Source: Leptolyngbya sp. SIOISBB (GTDB lineage: Bacteria > Cyanobacteriota > Cyanobacteriia > Phormidesmidales > Phormidesmidaceae). Taken from it: 64,000 nt of DNA. A model generated the notes under the pieces. It made no database searches, was not told the origin of the DNA, and saw nothing but the letters and a program-made list of their open reading frames with translations. Positions 19,520 to 28,268 of this stretch are shown piece after piece (position 1 is the first letter of the stretch; each line of letters starts with the position of its first letter). The stretch is taken from assembly GCA_010671905.1 (NCBI GenBank), contig JAAHII010000001.1, forward strand, positions 2,108,001 through 2,172,000, given 5' to 3'. The position numbers and the translations under genes were made by a program.

Positions 19520-20986
19520 TCAGCGACGAAAGGTGATCTGGGGCAGGGTGAGTTGCAGCTGAGTCTCGGCGTCTAGGCTAGGGATAACAATGGAGTCGGT
19601 GGCTTGGGGATGAATGGCATGGCGATCAGATTCATGGGCGATCGCGACATAGGCCACAATTTCTGGCAAGCCTTGGGTAACGGGATAGAGCTCAATCAGG
19701 TGAGCCAGCGGAATGGCTGAACGGGTTTCTAAGGTTTGGGCAATGCGCTGTGACAGGATGTCTTCGTCCACATAAAACTGATGATAGATCTCAGCCATTT
19801 CTGCGTCTAAGGTGACCTCTGGCAAATCGGTGAAATCGAGAGAAAAGGTGGGGGCTGCTGATGCCTCTAAGGGATGGAGGGGCCGGGCCATCACCAAATG
19901 AATGGCAGCATCCCCGGCCAAGGTCCAAAAGTCGGGAGCGGTGGGCGCCTCCTGGGCCTGCTGCAAGGCCAAGCGCTGCACTTCCGTAATCAGGTCGGCC
20001 ACGCGGCGATTTTCTTGCCGGTTGCGTTCATCCAGCATCTGACGCAATTTCTCGGTCAGGCGATGGTTTGACTGCACAATATATTCACCCGCATCCAGCA
20101 AGCTTCGCTCGATGCGACGCAGTAACCGATACTCTTGTGTCAAGGGCTGCAAATCTTCGAGCTGATAAACGGTCTGAATCATCGACTTGAGCGCTTGCCG
20201 CTTGCGATCGGACATCAGAAAATTCCAGAAAGCATAGAAACTTCGCCCCTGGTCAGAGTCTTTTAATTCCTGGTCAGCATCCAAGACGCGGCCAACGACC
20301 CTGCCTTTGCGGCTATCCTTTTCAAACTGGGCCGCTTGGACTTTGCGGGTGAGATTGCGGAAGTTTTGCTCAATGTCTCTAAAGTCGGCAATCAACTGCC
20401 GGGTGACTTGATTGGCCAGCAAAAATCGTTCCTGTAGTTGCGTAGGGCTATAGGGCGCAACATCACCAGTTTCGCGAATGTGATCAATTTCTTGCTGGAG
20501 GCGATCGCGATCCTGCTCTAATTGCTGAATGCGAGTTTCCACATCAGCGGTGCTGCGGTCTTGAATTTCTTTTAAGAGGTCAAAGATTTGCAGAAAGCGC
20601 GATTCTGCCCCGACAAATTCCTCTTTGCTTTGCAGATCCTCTAACCAAGCGATCGCTTTCTCCGCCTCAGGAGTTAGAGTCATCACGGCATCATCACTGC
20701 CGTCAAAGGTCTTTCTGAGCAGTTGGTGGTCACACCATTCCGTCAAATAGTCCTTGGGCGATCGCGAGTGTTCGCCGGGATAAATCTCTTGCAAAAGATC
20801 GAGATAGTCTCCCAACCGATCCTCTAAGTCAACCTGAGTCAGGGAAACGTGCTGATCTTGCTTAAATTGCTGATACAAAAAGCTCAAGATCAAAGCGGCA
20901 TTAGAGCTACGCAACAGCCTGATGGCGGCGGAGGATTTCAACGCATGCTTGACTTGCTCGTATTGCATGATATTTGCTGATATCAA
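19520..20986 (-). CDS. jetA: Wadjet MukF-like kleisin JetA (DUF3375)
   Basis: This 488-residue protein starts at ATG 20986 or at the second Met (MQYEQVKHALKSS). The opening matches DUF3375 proteins (ALKSSAAIRLLRSSNAALIL). It contains an N-terminal winged-helix part, a coiled-coil middle (about 150-220, 255-345) and a C-terminal beta-rich domain. It is the kleisin of the type I Wadjet complex and closes the JetC ring. First gene of the jetABCD operon; the promoter should lie in 20987-21300. Confidence 0.9.
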   Translation of the reverse strand: MISANIMQYEQVKHALKSSAAIRLLRSSNAALILSFLYQQFKQDQHVSLTQVDLEDRLGDYLDLLQEIYPGEHSRSPKDYLTEWCDHQLLRKTFDGSDDAVMTLTPEAEKAIAWLEDLQSKEEFVGAESRFLQIFDLLKEIQDRSTADVETRIQQLEQDRDRLQQEIDHIRETGDVAPYSPTQLQERFLLANQVTRQLIADFRDIEQNFRNLTRKVQAAQFEKDSRKGRVVGRVLDADQELKDSDQGRSFYAFWNFLMSDRKRQALKSMIQTVYQLEDLQPLTQEYRLLRRIERSLLDAGEYIVQSNHRLTEKLRQMLDERNRQENRRVADLITEVQRLALQQAQEAPTAPDFWTLAGDAAIHLVMARPLHPLEASAAPTFSLDFTDLPEVTLDAEMAEIYHQFYVDEDILSQRIAQTLETRSAIPLAHLIELYPVTQGLPEIVAYVAIAHESDRHAIHPQATDSIVIPSLDAETQLQLTLPQITFRR

Positions 20987-21308
20987 ATCCGACTCATCGG
21001 CCTGCCCATTGCCATGGAAGGGGGTGAGTCAACTTAGCGACTTTTGCTAGGGTTAGCCCTGGCCAAGAGGCGCACCGTTCGTTAAAACACAGTTCGGTTG
21101 ATTGTGAATGTAGTGGTCGCTATCCAGCCCTGCCTCTAGCTCTCAATTCTGATGACCTAGTGTGGTCAAGTCCACGAGCTGAATCAGCACCCTTAGCTCA
21201 ACAACCCAACGCAGCGACTAATGATGAGGTGTAGCGATGGCAGATAACGACTGAAAATTAGCACCAGTGGCTTTTTCGTCTGCTGCCACGCAGTATTGGC
21301 CTGCGCCG
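20987..21308. other. Gap between jetA and xisI
   Basis: No gene, strong hairpin or repeat is seen in these 320 bases. It must hold the jet operon promoter (minus strand). Confidence 0.4.
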
Positions 21309-21656
21309 CTACGACGACGCTACAGCAAATTCTGTGTAATGTCTCATCCTAGGCTCATGGAATGCCAACACGATATCCTCTTTGGGAACCCCTTCGCCAA
21401 TCAGCTCGGTTGCAATACCGTTTTCAGTCCAGTCCTCTTCGATCCAGAATTTACTACCCCGAATCCGAACATAAACTGTCATCCCAGTAATGCGTTCTCC
21501 ATTCTGCCAACCAAGATTCATCCAAATATAGTGAGATTTGGATGAATCTACAACCAAGAATGTTTCAATATCTGGGTTGGGGTGGTGATTACTCAGTTCC
21601 ACGTATCCAGTTAAAATGCGCTCAATTAGCTTTGAATACTCAGTTAATTTATCCAT
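21309..21656 (-). CDS. xisI: XisI family protein
   Basis: This 115-residue protein starts MDKLTEYSKLIERILTGY. It matches the XisI family across its length, including the DSSKSHYIWMNLGWQNGERI strand region and the C-terminal GVPKEDIVLAFHEPRMRHYT. XisI was named for controlling excision of the fdxN element in Nostoc/Anabaena, but xisHI pairs are scattered widely in cyanobacteria without that element and are suspected toxin-antitoxin-like or mobile modules. It overlaps the end of xisH by 13 bases. Confidence 0.92.
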   Translation of the reverse strand: MDKLTEYSKLIERILTGYVELSNHHPNPDIETFLVVDSSKSHYIWMNLGWQNGERITGMTVYVRIRGSKFWIEEDWTENGIATELIGEGVPKEDIVLAFHEPRMRHYTEFAVASS

Positions 21657-22059
21657 TGCAAAATCTCCTCTGCCTCTATGTCAACAACAATGACTGGAAG
21701 TTGATGTTTATTGAGAATGAGTTGAGTCACGTCCTGAATGAAAAAGGCGCTGTATGCAACGTTACTGATAGCGATGTACAATTTACGGTTTGGGGCTATT
21801 TCTTCTAGCAGATAACGATAAATATCATACTGACCAAGAGCCTCTTTCAAATCTTGCATCTTAGATGCTCCAACAAAGCTTTTCACCTCCACAACTAGCT
21901 TCTGCCCATTTCGCTCAATCGCAATCGGACGTTCAGCCCCAAGATCGGCGTATAGTACAGTTCTTCGATATTGAATGACGTAAGGTTCATCTGTAATCAA
22001 CCAGCTATCCTTAATTAGTGCATTTCTACCGCATTGTGGATAATGTCTAATCTGGGCAT
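21644..22059 (-). CDS. xisH: XisH family endonuclease-like protein, frameshifted near the N-terminus
   Basis: About 138 residues when restored. The current continuous frame has the core WLITDEPY, YADLGAERPIAIER and VVEVKSFVGASKMQDLKEAL (a PD-(D/E)XK-like arrangement with Asp, Glu and Lys). Its N-terminus is not family-like. In the other frame an ATG at 22059 gives MPRLDIIHNAVE, the expected XisH opening, and adding one A to the A3 run (T3 at 22023-22025 on the plus strand) joins it to NALIKDSW. So the true start is probably 22059 and the sequence lacks one base. XisH is probably the nuclease of the pair, with XisI its partner. Confidence 0.85.
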
Positions 22060-22424
22060 AGCTCAAGTATAAGTCAGCTTGTTATTGGTCAGGATATAGC
22101 TCTAAGCTGGTTTGCAAAGTACCAAATCTAGGAGTTATCCATCTTTTGTACCAGTAACTCACTAAATCTCTCTGAGTAAAACTTTTCCAAACTAAGTAGG
22201 CAGTTGGAATTAAATGTAAGATATTGAATGATTCAGTCTAGGTGCAGAGTTGTCTCAGTAGTTTTCGAGTTGCAGGTCAAGGTGAATACATCCGTTATGT
22301 ATCCACCCTCTATGCTACAAAAATCTGCTTGGGGATATTGCCCACCAGGCATCAACACTGCATAGACAGGATTAGGGTTGCTCCTAAAGTCTCGCAAGTC
22401 AGCCCCAGAACAACACTGTTGAGA
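22060..22424. other. Gap upstream of xisH
   Basis: AT-rich with no gene or repeat that I can support. It probably contains the xisHI promoter. Confidence 0.35.
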
Positions 22425-22862
22425 TTAAGACAGCTCGTTGTTACCCGCAGCACTGGATTGCAAGACATCCATTACTTGTTTGTGTAAAGTCGCGATCTTT
22501 GGGTAGTTATCCACCGCTCGCTGGTAACGCACCGCCGCTTCACTCGCCTCGTCAGACTGCAGCGGTAAGATTTCATGAGCTTTTTCGAGCAGACCGTGAA
22601 TCTCGTTCGGAGAGATGGGTTCTTTTGACGCAATGGATTCATCAATGCGGGCAATGAAGCCGGAAATGGGGCGCAACCAATCAAACCATTCGTCGTTGAC
22701 CACGAGTTGAAACAGTTCCATCTTGGAGGTAATGGGGCCGTGAACGCGCTCATAGCTGTCTTGTTCGGCATCTAAGAGGGCTTTATGCAGCTTTAGCATT
22801 ACCGGTCGCAGGGTTTTGAGCTTTTCGTAAGCAGGCACAGAGCTAAAAGTAGAGTCAGTCAT
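22425..22862 (-). CDS. Hypothetical helical protein
   Basis: About 145 residues from the preferred ATG 22862 (MTDSTFSSVPAYEKLKTLRP); an upstream frame extends to 22895. It appears fully alpha-helical, with no membrane segment or signal peptide. A conserved-looking centre (MELFQLVVNDEWFDWLRPIS followed by GFIARIDE) reminds me of small uncharacterised bacterial proteins, but I cannot name the family. It lies between xisHI and the NACHT gene inside the defence island, on the opposite strand to the NACHT gene. Function unknown. Confidence 0.6.
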   Translation of the reverse strand: MTDSTFSSVPAYEKLKTLRPVMLKLHKALLDAEQDSYERVHGPITSKMELFQLVVNDEWFDWLRPISGFIARIDESIASKEPISPNEIHGLLEKAHEILPLQSDEASEAAVRYQRAVDNYPKIATLHKQVMDVLQSSAAGNNELS

Positions 22863-23221
22863 GCAATCAGGCGGGCACTCGACAATCTGTCTCATCTTGT
22901 CACATCCTGCCGAGATGATTCAGCCAATCCTTAGCGTGGGAAGGGACGCGATCGCTCAGCCTCTGCAGCTCAGGTTGAACCAAGACATTGACGTCGGTGC
23001 AAGCGCTGAACCATGCCCCACAGTTCATGATGACGGCTGAGTTTCAGCAGCGGAGAAATTCTGGTCGGTAAGGTTCAAAAACGAGCCACGGACTAATGCG
23101 GAGCGACGGTGCTTCAATCAAAGCTATGAGGGGCTCGCTATCATCGGTTTAGCCCCAAACCGTTCGCGGCGTGGCAAAACCTTTTTTCGGAAGTGCTCAG
23201 TTTCCTGAGGCCATACGGTGA
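22863..23221. other. Divergent promoter region upstream of the NACHT gene
   Basis: No gene is supported in this 360-base gap. It separates the divergent hypothetical and NACHT genes and must hold both promoters. No clear operator is visible. Confidence 0.35.
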
Positions 23222-26200
23222 ATGTTTGACCAGTATCGACAATTCATCCAGCAGGATCCGCGCTACCAGAATGTTCGGGAGCTGTACACCGAAACGGAAG
23301 CGCTGATTTCGCTGGAAGCCGAGACGATAGAACGTCAACCCAAGCGTTCAGAACAGGAGACAGAGCGTTCAGAACAGGAGATAGAGCGTTCAGAACAGGA
23401 GATAGAGCGTCCAGAACAGAAGATCGAACCAGGGCAGAAAAAAGTTCAGCGCTTTTTGGTGCTGGAGGGGTTGCGGAGGATGGCCCTGGGGCCTGAGCGA
23501 CAGCATGTACTGCTGGCCGGGCGACCGGGTTCTGGTAAATCAACCACGCTACAGCGGTTGTTGCTGGAATTGGCTAATGCGGGACCGGCAGAGGGCACGG
23601 TCATTCCAGTGTATGTACAGCTCAAGCGAGATTGCCCGATCACTGACCTGATTCTGGCAGAATTCCGCAAAGCGAAGGTGCGTGTCACCCTCGAACAACT
23701 GGATGAGTGGCTCTTGCAAGATCAACTGCTGTTGCTGCTGGATGGGGTGAATGAAATTCCATCAGAGGAACGACGACGTCAGCTCCAAGACTTTCGCGAC
23801 GATAACCCCACGACCCCGATGATCTTCACCACACGGGATCTGTCGGTGGGCGGCGATCTGGGCATTGCCAAGCGTTTGGAGATGCGGTCCCTTAGCGAAC
23901 CGCAAATGCGGGAGTTTGTAGGCAAGTACCTCACCAAACGGGGAATGCCCGACCAGGCGGATACCTTGCTGAGGCAGCTTAGAGATCGCCTGCGAGAAAT
24001 TGCCGAAACGCCCCTGCTGTTGAAACTGCTCTGCGATGTCTTTGACCCCGCCACCCGGAAAATACCCCAAAGCAAGGGTGAACTCTTTCGGCAGTTTGAC
24101 CAAAAGTACGATCACATCAAAAAGGATAAAGAGTACGTTCCTGTCTCTGAAAACTTTTGGGAATTTAAGGCCGAGATTCTTCAATTTCTAGCATTTGCCA
24201 TGATTCTGACGGATGACAAAACATCTGTGGAAGCCTGGTACAGTCTGCCACGAGATCGTGCTGAAACGCTGTTAGAAACCTGGCTGAAGAATCGAGGCGT
24301 TGTTGACTCGGCGACAAAAGCCAAGCTCTGGCTCAATGACTTGCAACGCTGTCATCTGCTGCAAGACGCAAAAGACCCTGGCGACATTGAATTTCATCAC
24401 CAGCTTTTTCAGGAGTATTACGCGGCAGAGTATTTGCTGCGGCTATTGCCAACCCTGAGCGATGACCAACTGAAACAAAATTACCTCAACCTGTTGAAAT
24501 GGACTGAAGCGATCGCCCTGATGCTGGCGCTAGTACGTGAAGAGGAACAGGCGCTGCGGATAGTAGGGTTGGCTCTCCATGATGTGGATTTAATTCTGGG
24601 GGCTAGGTTGTCTGGGGAGGTACCTTCACATTATCAAGAAAAAATAGTTGGTCTGATAATTCAACAGGAATTGCCTCAATGGCTTGAGATCGAACTTTTA
24701 GGGGAAAGTAAAACAGAAGTTGCGAAGCGACATCTATTTCAGCACTTAAGCCATCCAGATATTGAACTTGTGCGTAAAGCGGCTGCGTTCATAGGAGAAA
24801 CAAGTAATCAAGAAGCAATAGAGTTAGTCGAGCGTAGACTTCAGTCGATTGACGTTCAATTCTTCTCACAAAAGGTGTTTGGCGGTTCTGATCGCACAGG
24901 CAATTTATGGACAGCACATGTAGAATCTCTCGCTCACCTTGCTCCAAATCGCGCGATTGACTTTTTGAGAAGTAGGCTTCTCCTGAATGATGAAGTAATC
25001 AACTATGACTTTAGGCTCCATTATCATACTGATGCAGCGCCATTAATGATGTATCTAGATGCTGAGTCATTTTTGCCAATATTTATCAAAAATCTGGAAG
25101 ACACTCAATTTGAAAGCCAGAGACCTTTTGACTCAGACAAGAATGAAGATTTAGATGAGAGCGATTTTCTACGCAATGTTCCAATCGAGAAGCGACGCGA
25201 AATGGCTTTCAATAATCAGAAATCGATCTTGCTTAGCTTCATGAAAGGTTTGGATGATCATGATTCAGTAAATTCAATTTTGGTTGCCGCTCTTGAAAGA
25301 GAGAGTAGTTCTTCAACGAAAGTAGAGATGATTCGTCTTTTGCGGGACGGTAACGATGAAAGAGTAGACCAACTACTTATAAATCTTTTGAGTGACGAGA
25401 ACTTCAAGGTTCAGAAAGAAGCCTGCACAAAGCTAATCAGTCGAGCCACGGATCAGATTGAGCAGCTTGAGAAGTTGCTGGAGCACAGTGACATCAAAAT
25501 TTCTTGGGCGGCTGCATTTATTTTAGGTAGCCTGGGCTATATAATCGCTTTTCCAGTATTAGCTGACATTATTGGGACAAGAGACCTGAAATATTTGGAG
25601 ATGCAGCGTTACACTGCTCAACTTCTAGGGTCACTTAACCCAGATGCTTCAGTGCCGATTTTGATGGAAATCCTAACTGACGAGTCAAGAAATGGCGAAT
25701 TTAAGTTTGCTGTTCGATCTGAAGCTGCTCACTCTCTTGCTGAGATGGGATATCAAGAGGCTGTTCCAGAACTTTTAAGAGAGCACAGATTAGGATTCCG
25801 AAATAACGTAAGGGATAGTATCAGAAGCTTGGCAAAGCTTGGCCTGGAAGAGGATCTCTGGACGACGCTTCGCGATAGAGAACTTGCATGGCAGACTGCT
25901 GCAGTTGAACTTAGTAAGCTAGGGCACAGTCAAGTTCTGCCAGATTTGCGTCAAGCATTAACCTCTCTTGAAACTGAATCAGCAAGTAATGTTATTGGTG
26001 AGTTGGCAAAGCTTGCTGATCTTGAGACGATTGATTGGCTGCTAGATGCCCTACGGAACCCAGAGCAACACAAAACAGATCGCTATTTTCTCAATAGAGT
26101 TGCTCTTGTTTTAGTGGAGTGTGATATCAAGCTCCTAGAAAAGCGCCTTCAAAGCTTGGTAGAGATAGGCAGGAGTAGATATGTTGAGCAACTTTCCTGG

Positions 26201-26407
26201 GTGATTTCAACCATCCAAAATCGCTGCCAGTTTTACAACTATGAAATCTGGCAAGAGACAATTGAAAATGCAAACTTAGAAAGTCAAAAGAAAAGACAGG
26301 CTACCACAGCTGGACAAACGACTAATATTTTTCCGAATACACCCGAGGTCAAAATTTTCGAGCGGGTCGAAAACTACTACGAGCATCCTCCAGACTCCAA
26401 TCCTTAG
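23222..26407 (+). CDS. NACHT-domain NTPase with HEAT-like repeats
   Basis: This 1061-residue protein has, in order: a short N-terminal helix region; a charged heptad-repeat linker (42-69); a NACHT domain with Walker A LLAGRPGSGKSTTL (97-110) and Walker B LLLLDGVNEIP (170-180); winged-helix parts to about 430; tandem HEAT-like helical repeats (about 480-1000, for example HPDIELVRKAAAFIG and DENFKVQKEACTKLI); and a short acidic tail (1037-1054). This is the STAND/NLR-like layout. Bacterial NACHT proteins are known antiphage sensors whose repeat region detects a phage signal, often causing cell death. No obvious effector domain precedes the NACHT. The neighbouring small protein shares the tail motif. 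The HEAT half is more AT-rich than the NACHT half. Confidence 0.88.
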   Translation: MFDQYRQFIQQDPRYQNVRELYTETEALISLEAETIERQPKRSEQETERSEQEIERSEQEIERPEQKIEPGQKKVQRFLVLEGLRRMALGPERQHVLLAGRPGSGKSTTLQRLLLELANAGPAEGTVIPVYVQLKRDCPITDLILAEFRKAKVRVTLEQLDEWLLQDQLLLLLDGVNEIPSEERRRQLQDFRDDNPTTPMIFTTRDLSVGGDLGIAKRLEMRSLSEPQMREFVGKYLTKRGMPDQADTLLRQLRDRLREIAETPLLLKLLCDVFDPATRKIPQSKGELFRQFDQKYDHIKKDKEYVPVSENFWEFKAEILQFLAFAMILTDDKTSVEAWYSLPRDRAETLLETWLKNRGVVDSATKAKLWLNDLQRCHLLQDAKDPGDIEFHHQLFQEYYAAEYLLRLLPTLSDDQLKQNYLNLLKWTEAIALMLALVREEEQALRIVGLALHDVDLILGARLSGEVPSHYQEKIVGLIIQQELPQWLEIELLGESKTEVAKRHLFQHLSHPDIELVRKAAAFIGETSNQEAIELVERRLQSIDVQFFSQKVFGGSDRTGNLWTAHVESLAHLAPNRAIDFLRSRLLLNDEVINYDFRLHYHTDAAPLMMYLDAESFLPIFIKNLEDTQFESQRPFDSDKNEDLDESDFLRNVPIEKRREMAFNNQKSILLSFMKGLDDHDSVNSILVAALERESSSSTKVEMIRLLRDGNDERVDQLLINLLSDENFKVQKEACTKLISRATDQIEQLEKLLEHSDIKISWAAAFILGSLGYIIAFPVLADIIGTRDLKYLEMQRYTAQLLGSLNPDASVPILMEILTDESRNGEFKFAVRSEAAHSLAEMGYQEAVPELLREHRLGFRNNVRDSIRSLAKLGLEEDLWTTLRDRELAWQTAAVELSKLGHSQVLPDLRQALTSLETESASNVIGELAKLADLETIDWLLDALRNPEQHKTDRYFLNRVALVLVECDIKLLEKRLQSLVEIGRSRYVEQLSWVISTIQNRCQFYNYEIWQETIENANLESQKKRQATTAGQTTNIFPNTPEVKIFERVENYYEHPPDSNP
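23345..23428 (+). repeat. 21-bp tandem repeat, four units, within the NACHT gene
   Basis: Units start at 23345, 23366, 23387 and 23408. Consensus CGTTCAGAACAGGAGATAGA plus G; the fourth unit is diverged. Each encodes the heptad R-S-E-Q-E-I-E, so copy-number change would keep the frame and alter the length of a charged helical linker. Confidence 0.9.
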
Positions 26408-26445
26408 TCCGTAAAATAGCCATTCACTTCACTAAGCAAATCATT

Positions 26446-26704
26446 ATGACCAACCTAACTGTTTCTCTGCCCGCAGCCCTGACGGCCTACCTGCAAGCCC
26501 GCATCGACGCTGGAGACTTTAACACTGCCGACGATTACATTCAAGCCCCTGATTCAACAAGATAAAGCTCGCAAAGAACACCTCGAACCGCTCCTGTTAG
26601 AAGGGCTTGGCTCTGGTGAAGCGACTCCGATGACCGCTGCTGATTGGGACACCATTCGCGCTGCCGTTCATCACAATCAGGCTAACCAGTCCCAGCATGG
26701 CTAA
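26446..26704 (+). CDS. parD: ParD-like antitoxin, frameshifted in this copy
   Basis: About 85 residues when restored. The opening MTNLTVSLPAALTAYLQARI is a ribbon-helix-helix start, and AGDFNTADDYIQAL is the usual ParD/CC2985 core. The sequence as given stops early (QAPDSTR) because of a C4 run at 26546-26549. With three C it continues LIQQDKARKEHLEPLLLEGL and ends in a TAA that overlaps the toxin start (GGCTAA over ATGGCTAA). Too short for a standard gene call in its broken form. It would neutralise the ParE-like toxin and autoregulate the operon. It lies 38 bases after the NACHT gene. Confidence 0.85.
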
Positions 26705-27020
26705 CTTAGTTAAACGGCCCATCGTCATTCAAGACCTGATTGACCATGCTACTTACATCAGTCGCGATAATCTTGATGCCGGAGATCGCTTTCTCTATGC
26801 TGCTGAGGCCACCTTTCAGCGGCTTGCCGAACTGCCTGAGATCGGCAAGCTCAGCGGCTTCACCACACCAAAATTGGCTCAAGTACGTCAATATCCCATC
26901 AAAGGCTTCAACAGGTACATCGTTTTCTATCAGCTGCATGCCGAGGCGGTCGAAGTCATTCGAGTGCTGCATGGGGCTCAAAATCTGGAATTCATTTTGG
27001 AACAGGAGCCAGAACCATGA
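26697..27020 (+). CDS. parE: RelE/ParE-family toxin
   Basis: This 107-residue protein starts MANLVKRPIVIQDLIDHATY and contains the typical ParE core: a paired N-terminal helix, FQRLAELPEIGKLSGF, the strand region VRQYPIKGFNRYIVFYQ and a C-terminal VEVIRVLHGAQNLEFIL. ParE toxins poison DNA gyrase, while RelE relatives cleave mRNA; the lack of the RelE catalytic set favours ParE. It overlaps parD upstream and the next gene downstream (ATGA), so the three are co-transcribed. Confidence 0.9.
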   Translation: MANLVKRPIVIQDLIDHATYISRDNLDAGDRFLYAAEATFQRLAELPEIGKLSGFTTPKLAQVRQYPIKGFNRYIVFYQLHAEAVEVIRVLHGAQNLEFILEQEPEP

Positions 27021-27427
27021 CTGAGAGCCCAAAATACCATTTTCCCAAAGCCGAAAAAGTGCAAATCTTTGAGCAAGTCGACACTTACATTGAGACTCAA
27101 AACAACCATCCCAGTGATCCAGAGGTTAAGCAGGCGATCGCCGAGTTGCAAACACTACTCACCCAGCTTCAGGCCCAGCACCCTAACGTCACGACAGAAA
27201 CCGAAGCGTTGACTATCATTGATGCGGAATTTGCTGAAATCAGACAGTCTCCCCAGCATCGCTTAACCATTCTCCGCCAGCAGCTTCACAATCCCGAACG
27301 CCACGCCCAGGCAATTAAGGCTACCGCTGGAGAAGTCGCCAAGCACTATCTGGAAGAGAGCCTCTTGGCAAAAATGGTGCTGACCTACCTTGATAAGTTG
27401 AGCGAAACCCCTGAGCAGGGTGCGTAG
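27017..27427 (+). CDS. Small helical protein sharing the NACHT tail motif
   Basis: This 136-residue protein is translationally coupled to parE by an ATGA overlap. Residues 9-26 (FPKAEKVQIFEQVDTYIE) align without gaps to NACHT residues 1037-1054 (FPNTPEVKIFERVENYYE) with nine identities in 18. The rest is alpha-helical (PEVKQAIAELQTLLTQLQAQ, AEFAEIRQS, LRQQLHNPERHAQAIKATAG), resembling helical segments that accompany short effector or adaptor proteins in cyanobacteria. There is no signal or membrane segment. I do not recognise a named function. The shared motif and position suggest a partner or adaptor of the NACHT protein (inference). Confidence 0.65.
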   Translation: MTESPKYHFPKAEKVQIFEQVDTYIETQNNHPSDPEVKQAIAELQTLLTQLQAQHPNVTTETEALTIIDAEFAEIRQSPQHRLTILRQQLHNPERHAQAIKATAGEVAKHYLEESLLAKMVLTYLDKLSETPEQGA

Positions 27428-27592
27428 AAGGTCTATACACACTCTGGCCTTAGCGACCAGAATTTTGCCGCTGCTATCGCTAAGCCATGAATGGGAATCG
27501 GAAAAGCGCTGAGCGACCTTACTCAAAGCAACAAAAGATTTCACTTAAAATTGTCATTGACATTTAATGTTGTCAGTGACTAGAATGGCGGC

Positions 27593-28268
27593 ATGGAAAC
27601 GTTGCAACACTTAGCGCAGCAGCAGCCGGAGCTAACCCTGGATCACTTCGTTGAAGTGGCCAATGGCCTTTTACCTCAATTTTTGCCAGATACGACAGCT
27701 GGCAGCCGGGGACAGGAGGCGGTTAATCCCCGTTTGGTGCGGCACTACACCACCCAAGGTTTGCTCGACAAACCACTCAAACAGGGCCGGGAAGCGCGCT
27801 ATATCTATCGACATTTACTGCAGTTGCTAGTGCTGCGTCGCCTCTTAGCAGAGGGGTACAGCGTCAGTTCGATGCATCAACTGATTGGCGGTCAGCCTGA
27901 CGACGCTTTGGAGAAAATTCTGCAAGGTGGCGCCCAACTCACGGTCGAAACGACTAATCCAGCTTTAACCTTTTTGGCTGAAATTCGCGATCGCCCGACC
28001 GCTACCCCCGACTCAACGTTCGACCCCGGCTCCCAGTCCGGCCCGTCGTTCTAGGGCGACCGATCGAGCCCGGCAGTCTTCGGAGGCTGCTGCCGGGGCT
28101 CCATCACCGCCATCTGATTGGACCCGTCTAACCCTGCTGGACGGTCTAGAACTCCATATCCGTGAGGATTTTGTGCCCCCGGCGACCGCCTACGAACGAG
28201 ATCGCCTCTGCCAACTCATTGCCCAACAACTCGCTGACCTCAACTCATCTCGGAGGAATTCACCATGA
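27593..28268 (+). CDS. MerR-type regulator, frameshifted in this copy
   Basis: About 224 residues when restored. A MerR-like helix-turn-helix occupies about 40-90 (VNPRLVRHYTTQGLLDKP, REARYIYRHLLQLLVLRRLL). As given, the frame ends at 28054. Dropping one base from a C run (C5 at 28005-28009 is the best candidate; C4 at 28024-28027 also works) continues into a proline/alanine-rich linker and a conserved-looking end (WTRLTLLDGLELHIREDFVP). The stop TGA then overlaps the next start (ATGA), which strongly supports the correction. It probably senses a signal through its C-terminal part and controls itself and the VWA gene. Confidence 0.78.

Noticed and set aside
23222-26407. Reading the NACHT gene as an AVAST/Avs protein
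   Set aside because: No TPR-type sensor or N-terminal nuclease/protease effector is visible; the HEAT-like repeats and NACHT core fit better with general bacterial NACHT receptors.
14335-26407. Prophage
   Set aside because: No capsid, tail, terminase, integrase or lysis gene is present; the block is a defence island only.
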